Assembly: GCA_050258815.1 (NCBI GenBank)
Contig: JBLMZM010000238.1
Coordinates: forward strand, 1-64,000
Source: JAAXKN01 sp050258815
GTDB taxonomy: Bacteria > Bacteroidota > Ignavibacteria > Ignavibacteriales > SURF-24
Direction of reading: 5' to 3'
Length of the DNA: 64,000 nt
The position numbers and the translations under genes are program-made. Below the pieces are notes generated by a model. It searched no databases, had not been told where the DNA came from, and saw only the letters and a list, made by a program, of their open reading frames with translations. This document shows, piece by piece, positions 62,865 to 64,000 of this stretch; the first letter of the stretch is position 1, and each line of letters starts with the position of its first letter.

Positions 62865-64000
62865 CTATTTCCCAATACCATTTGCCCGTAATTTATCCGC
62901 TATTTCGCTGAATTTTGAGTTATCTACGCTGCCATAATGCTGTCCGGCCTCCAAAAATACGAGCCTTGCATAGGATGATGGATCCATGTAATCCCCATTC
63001 GTATCCCTGAATAGTACCGTACTGCCGTCCTTTAACTTACATTCGGCTGATATAAAGACGCCCATTTCTGAACTTTCTTTCGATAAGTTGAACATTTGTA
63101 ACGGGACTCTGAATCTGAGTATAAGATCATCGGAGTAATCATAGCTGAACTTTAAGTCCTCAGCTTCCGGATTTATAAAATTTTTGCCTATATTGGGAAT
63201 AATACTGGTTCCTGAAAGCTGATTCATACGGAACCGCATCACAAAACGCGCAACGTCCTCATCAATGCTCTCCCTGAATCTAAAACCCTTCCTGGATTGT
63301 CCCGGAGCCTTTAACAGCCTCGTTGTTGATCTGTCGAAGCATAACTGGATTTCATTTACACTGCTGGTATCGAGGAGACTGCTGAAAGACCTGGACAAAG
63401 TTAATTCCAGCAGGAGGTCAGTTCCGTCCCTTGAAAACTGGACACTTCCATAGTGAGTTTCTGAATTTGGTGTCTCATCGCTCCACTTCCATACATCACT
63501 CACAGTTATGTTTCTGCCATAACCCGGATAAACATTCCTTTTTTTATCATATACAGGATGATAAAAGAAAGTGCTTTTCTTGAATTCGTTCAGCGTTACA
63601 ACGTCATAAAATCCCACAAACGATTGGAGGTTACTGTAATTATCGTAATTTTCTGTGCCTATCTCCTGTTTCCTTCCGAGGTTTTGAACATCTGTGGTGT
63701 AATAATCAACAAGTGTCAGTTCATTTTTTTTGAAAGAGTAGCCGGTAATTGCCCAGTTTCTATCACGCAGTTTTTGTGTAATATAACAGACATTTTTAGC
63801 AATACTGAAGCCTATTTCAATGGGAAGTTCAAAGAATTCCAGCGTATCGGCGTGTATCATTACATAGTTCCGGAGTGAGTCGCAAAAAAGATATACATAG
63901 ATTTTCTTGTCGTGCCTGTTCAACGGTCTTATGGCAATTGCGATATCATTCTTATTGTCTCCTGAAAAATCGGCATAATCCAGGGCCGTGATTACAAAAT
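62865..64000 (-). CDS. FG-GAP-like repeat protein, C-terminal part (5' end outside window)
   Basis: The frame stays open to the right window edge, so at least 377 residues are visible and the start lies beyond. The visible N-terminal side contains LDYADFSGDNKNDIAIAI, an FG-GAP/VCBS-type unit with its D-x-(S/N)-G-D-x-x-x-D calcium-binding pattern. A beta-rich region without a recognised domain follows. No T9SS sorting domain or membrane anchor is seen at its C-terminus. An internal TTG at 63923 is not a credible start. It is upstream of pyrR on the same strand, 195 bp away. Probably exported; function unknown. Confidence 0.7.
   Translation of the reverse strand, partial: FVITALDYADFSGDNKNDIAIAIRPLNRHDKKIYVYLFCDSLRNYVMIHADTLEFFELPIEIGFSIAKNVCYITQKLRDRNWAITGYSFKKNELTLVDYYTTDVQNLGRKQEIGTENYDNYSNLQSFVGFYDVVTLNEFKKSTFFYHPVYDKKRNVYPGYGRNITVSDVWKWSDETPNSETHYGSVQFSRDGTDLLLELTLSRSFSSLLDTSSVNEIQLCFDRSTTRLLKAPGQSRKGFRFRESIDEDVARFVMRFRMNQLSGTSIIPNIGKNFINPEAEDLKFSYDYSDDLILRFRVPLQMFNLSKESSEMGVFISAECKLKDGSTVLFRDTNGDYMDPSSYARLVFLEAGQHYGSVDNSKFSEIADKLRANGIGK

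Noticed and set aside
63735..63923. Start of the last gene at TTG 63923
   Set aside because: The frame continues open to base 64000 through an FG-GAP-like motif, so the gene is truncated by the window edge.

Overview
The window reads as a chromosomal segment of a Bacteroidota/Chlorobi-group bacterium, most likely of the Ignavibacteria. Two large secreted proteins end in a type IX secretion (Por) C-terminal sorting domain with the NYPNPFNPST motif that is very common in Ignavibacteria. There is also a tiny AURKAIP1/COX24-type basic protein, many short signal peptides ending in AQ, and frequent TTG starts. This assignment is inference from motifs; no database search was possible. No insertion sequences, prophage genes or CRISPR arrays are visible, and base composition looks even throughout.

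Region 1 (1-19898) is a near-complete counterpart of the E. coli xdh-yge-ygf-ssnA locus for anaerobic purine or urate catabolism. It has three transcription units. The first, on the + strand (1-7585), holds the end of one xanthine-dehydrogenase-type Mo subunit, an 8-oxoguanine-deaminase-like amidohydrolase, FAD, 2Fe-2S and Mo subunits of a second Mo-hydroxylase, and a hydantoinase/dihydropyrimidinase. The second, on the - strand (15074 down to 8527), runs YgeY-like hydrolase, YgeW-type carbamoyltransferase, threonine-synthase-like PLP enzyme, MocA-like cytidylyltransferase, TrpB-like PLP enzyme, and XdhC-like maturation factor. The third, on the + strand (15395-19898), holds the giant YgfK oxidoreductase and SsnA. 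E. coli has diaminopropionate ammonia-lyase YgeX here; this locus carries two different fold-type II PLP enzymes instead. A small unrelated exported NTF2-like gene (7662-8102) sits between units.

Region 2 (about 19990-45990) is general chromosome. It encodes a C-terminal J-domain protein with KYE repeats, a KirBac-type K+ channel, a DUF4091 T9SS cargo, a PAS-cyclase, an alpha/beta hydrolase, tRNA-Thr(CGT), an HU / zinc-ribbon-TPR / COX24-domain operon, and a large TPR protein with an S9 peptidase. Further on are an HMA copper chaperone, a secreted HExxH protein, a cupin, an outer-membrane protein, a CBS-less GMP reductase/IMPDH homologue, an exported oligoendopeptidase F, a PAS/GAF histidine kinase, CorA and an MFS transporter.

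Region 3 (46221-58982) is carbohydrate-related. It has a HAD phosphatase/mutase with an aldose epimerase, then UDP-GlcNAc 2-epimerase. These are followed by a four-gene operon: a 1313-residue fusion of a DUF2334 deacetylase, an amidotransferase-like domain and a TIM-barrel hydrolase-like domain; a processive GT2; a predicted outer-membrane protein; and a YCF48-repeat T9SS cargo. I read this as a candidate undescribed exopolysaccharide synthesis and export system.

Region 4 (59020-64000) holds a SIMPL-domain protein and the pyrimidine operon pyrR-pyrB-pyrC on the - strand, with a PyrR-binding RNA loop upstream of pyrR and an intrinsic terminator between pyrR and pyrB. The window ends inside an FG-GAP-like protein gene.
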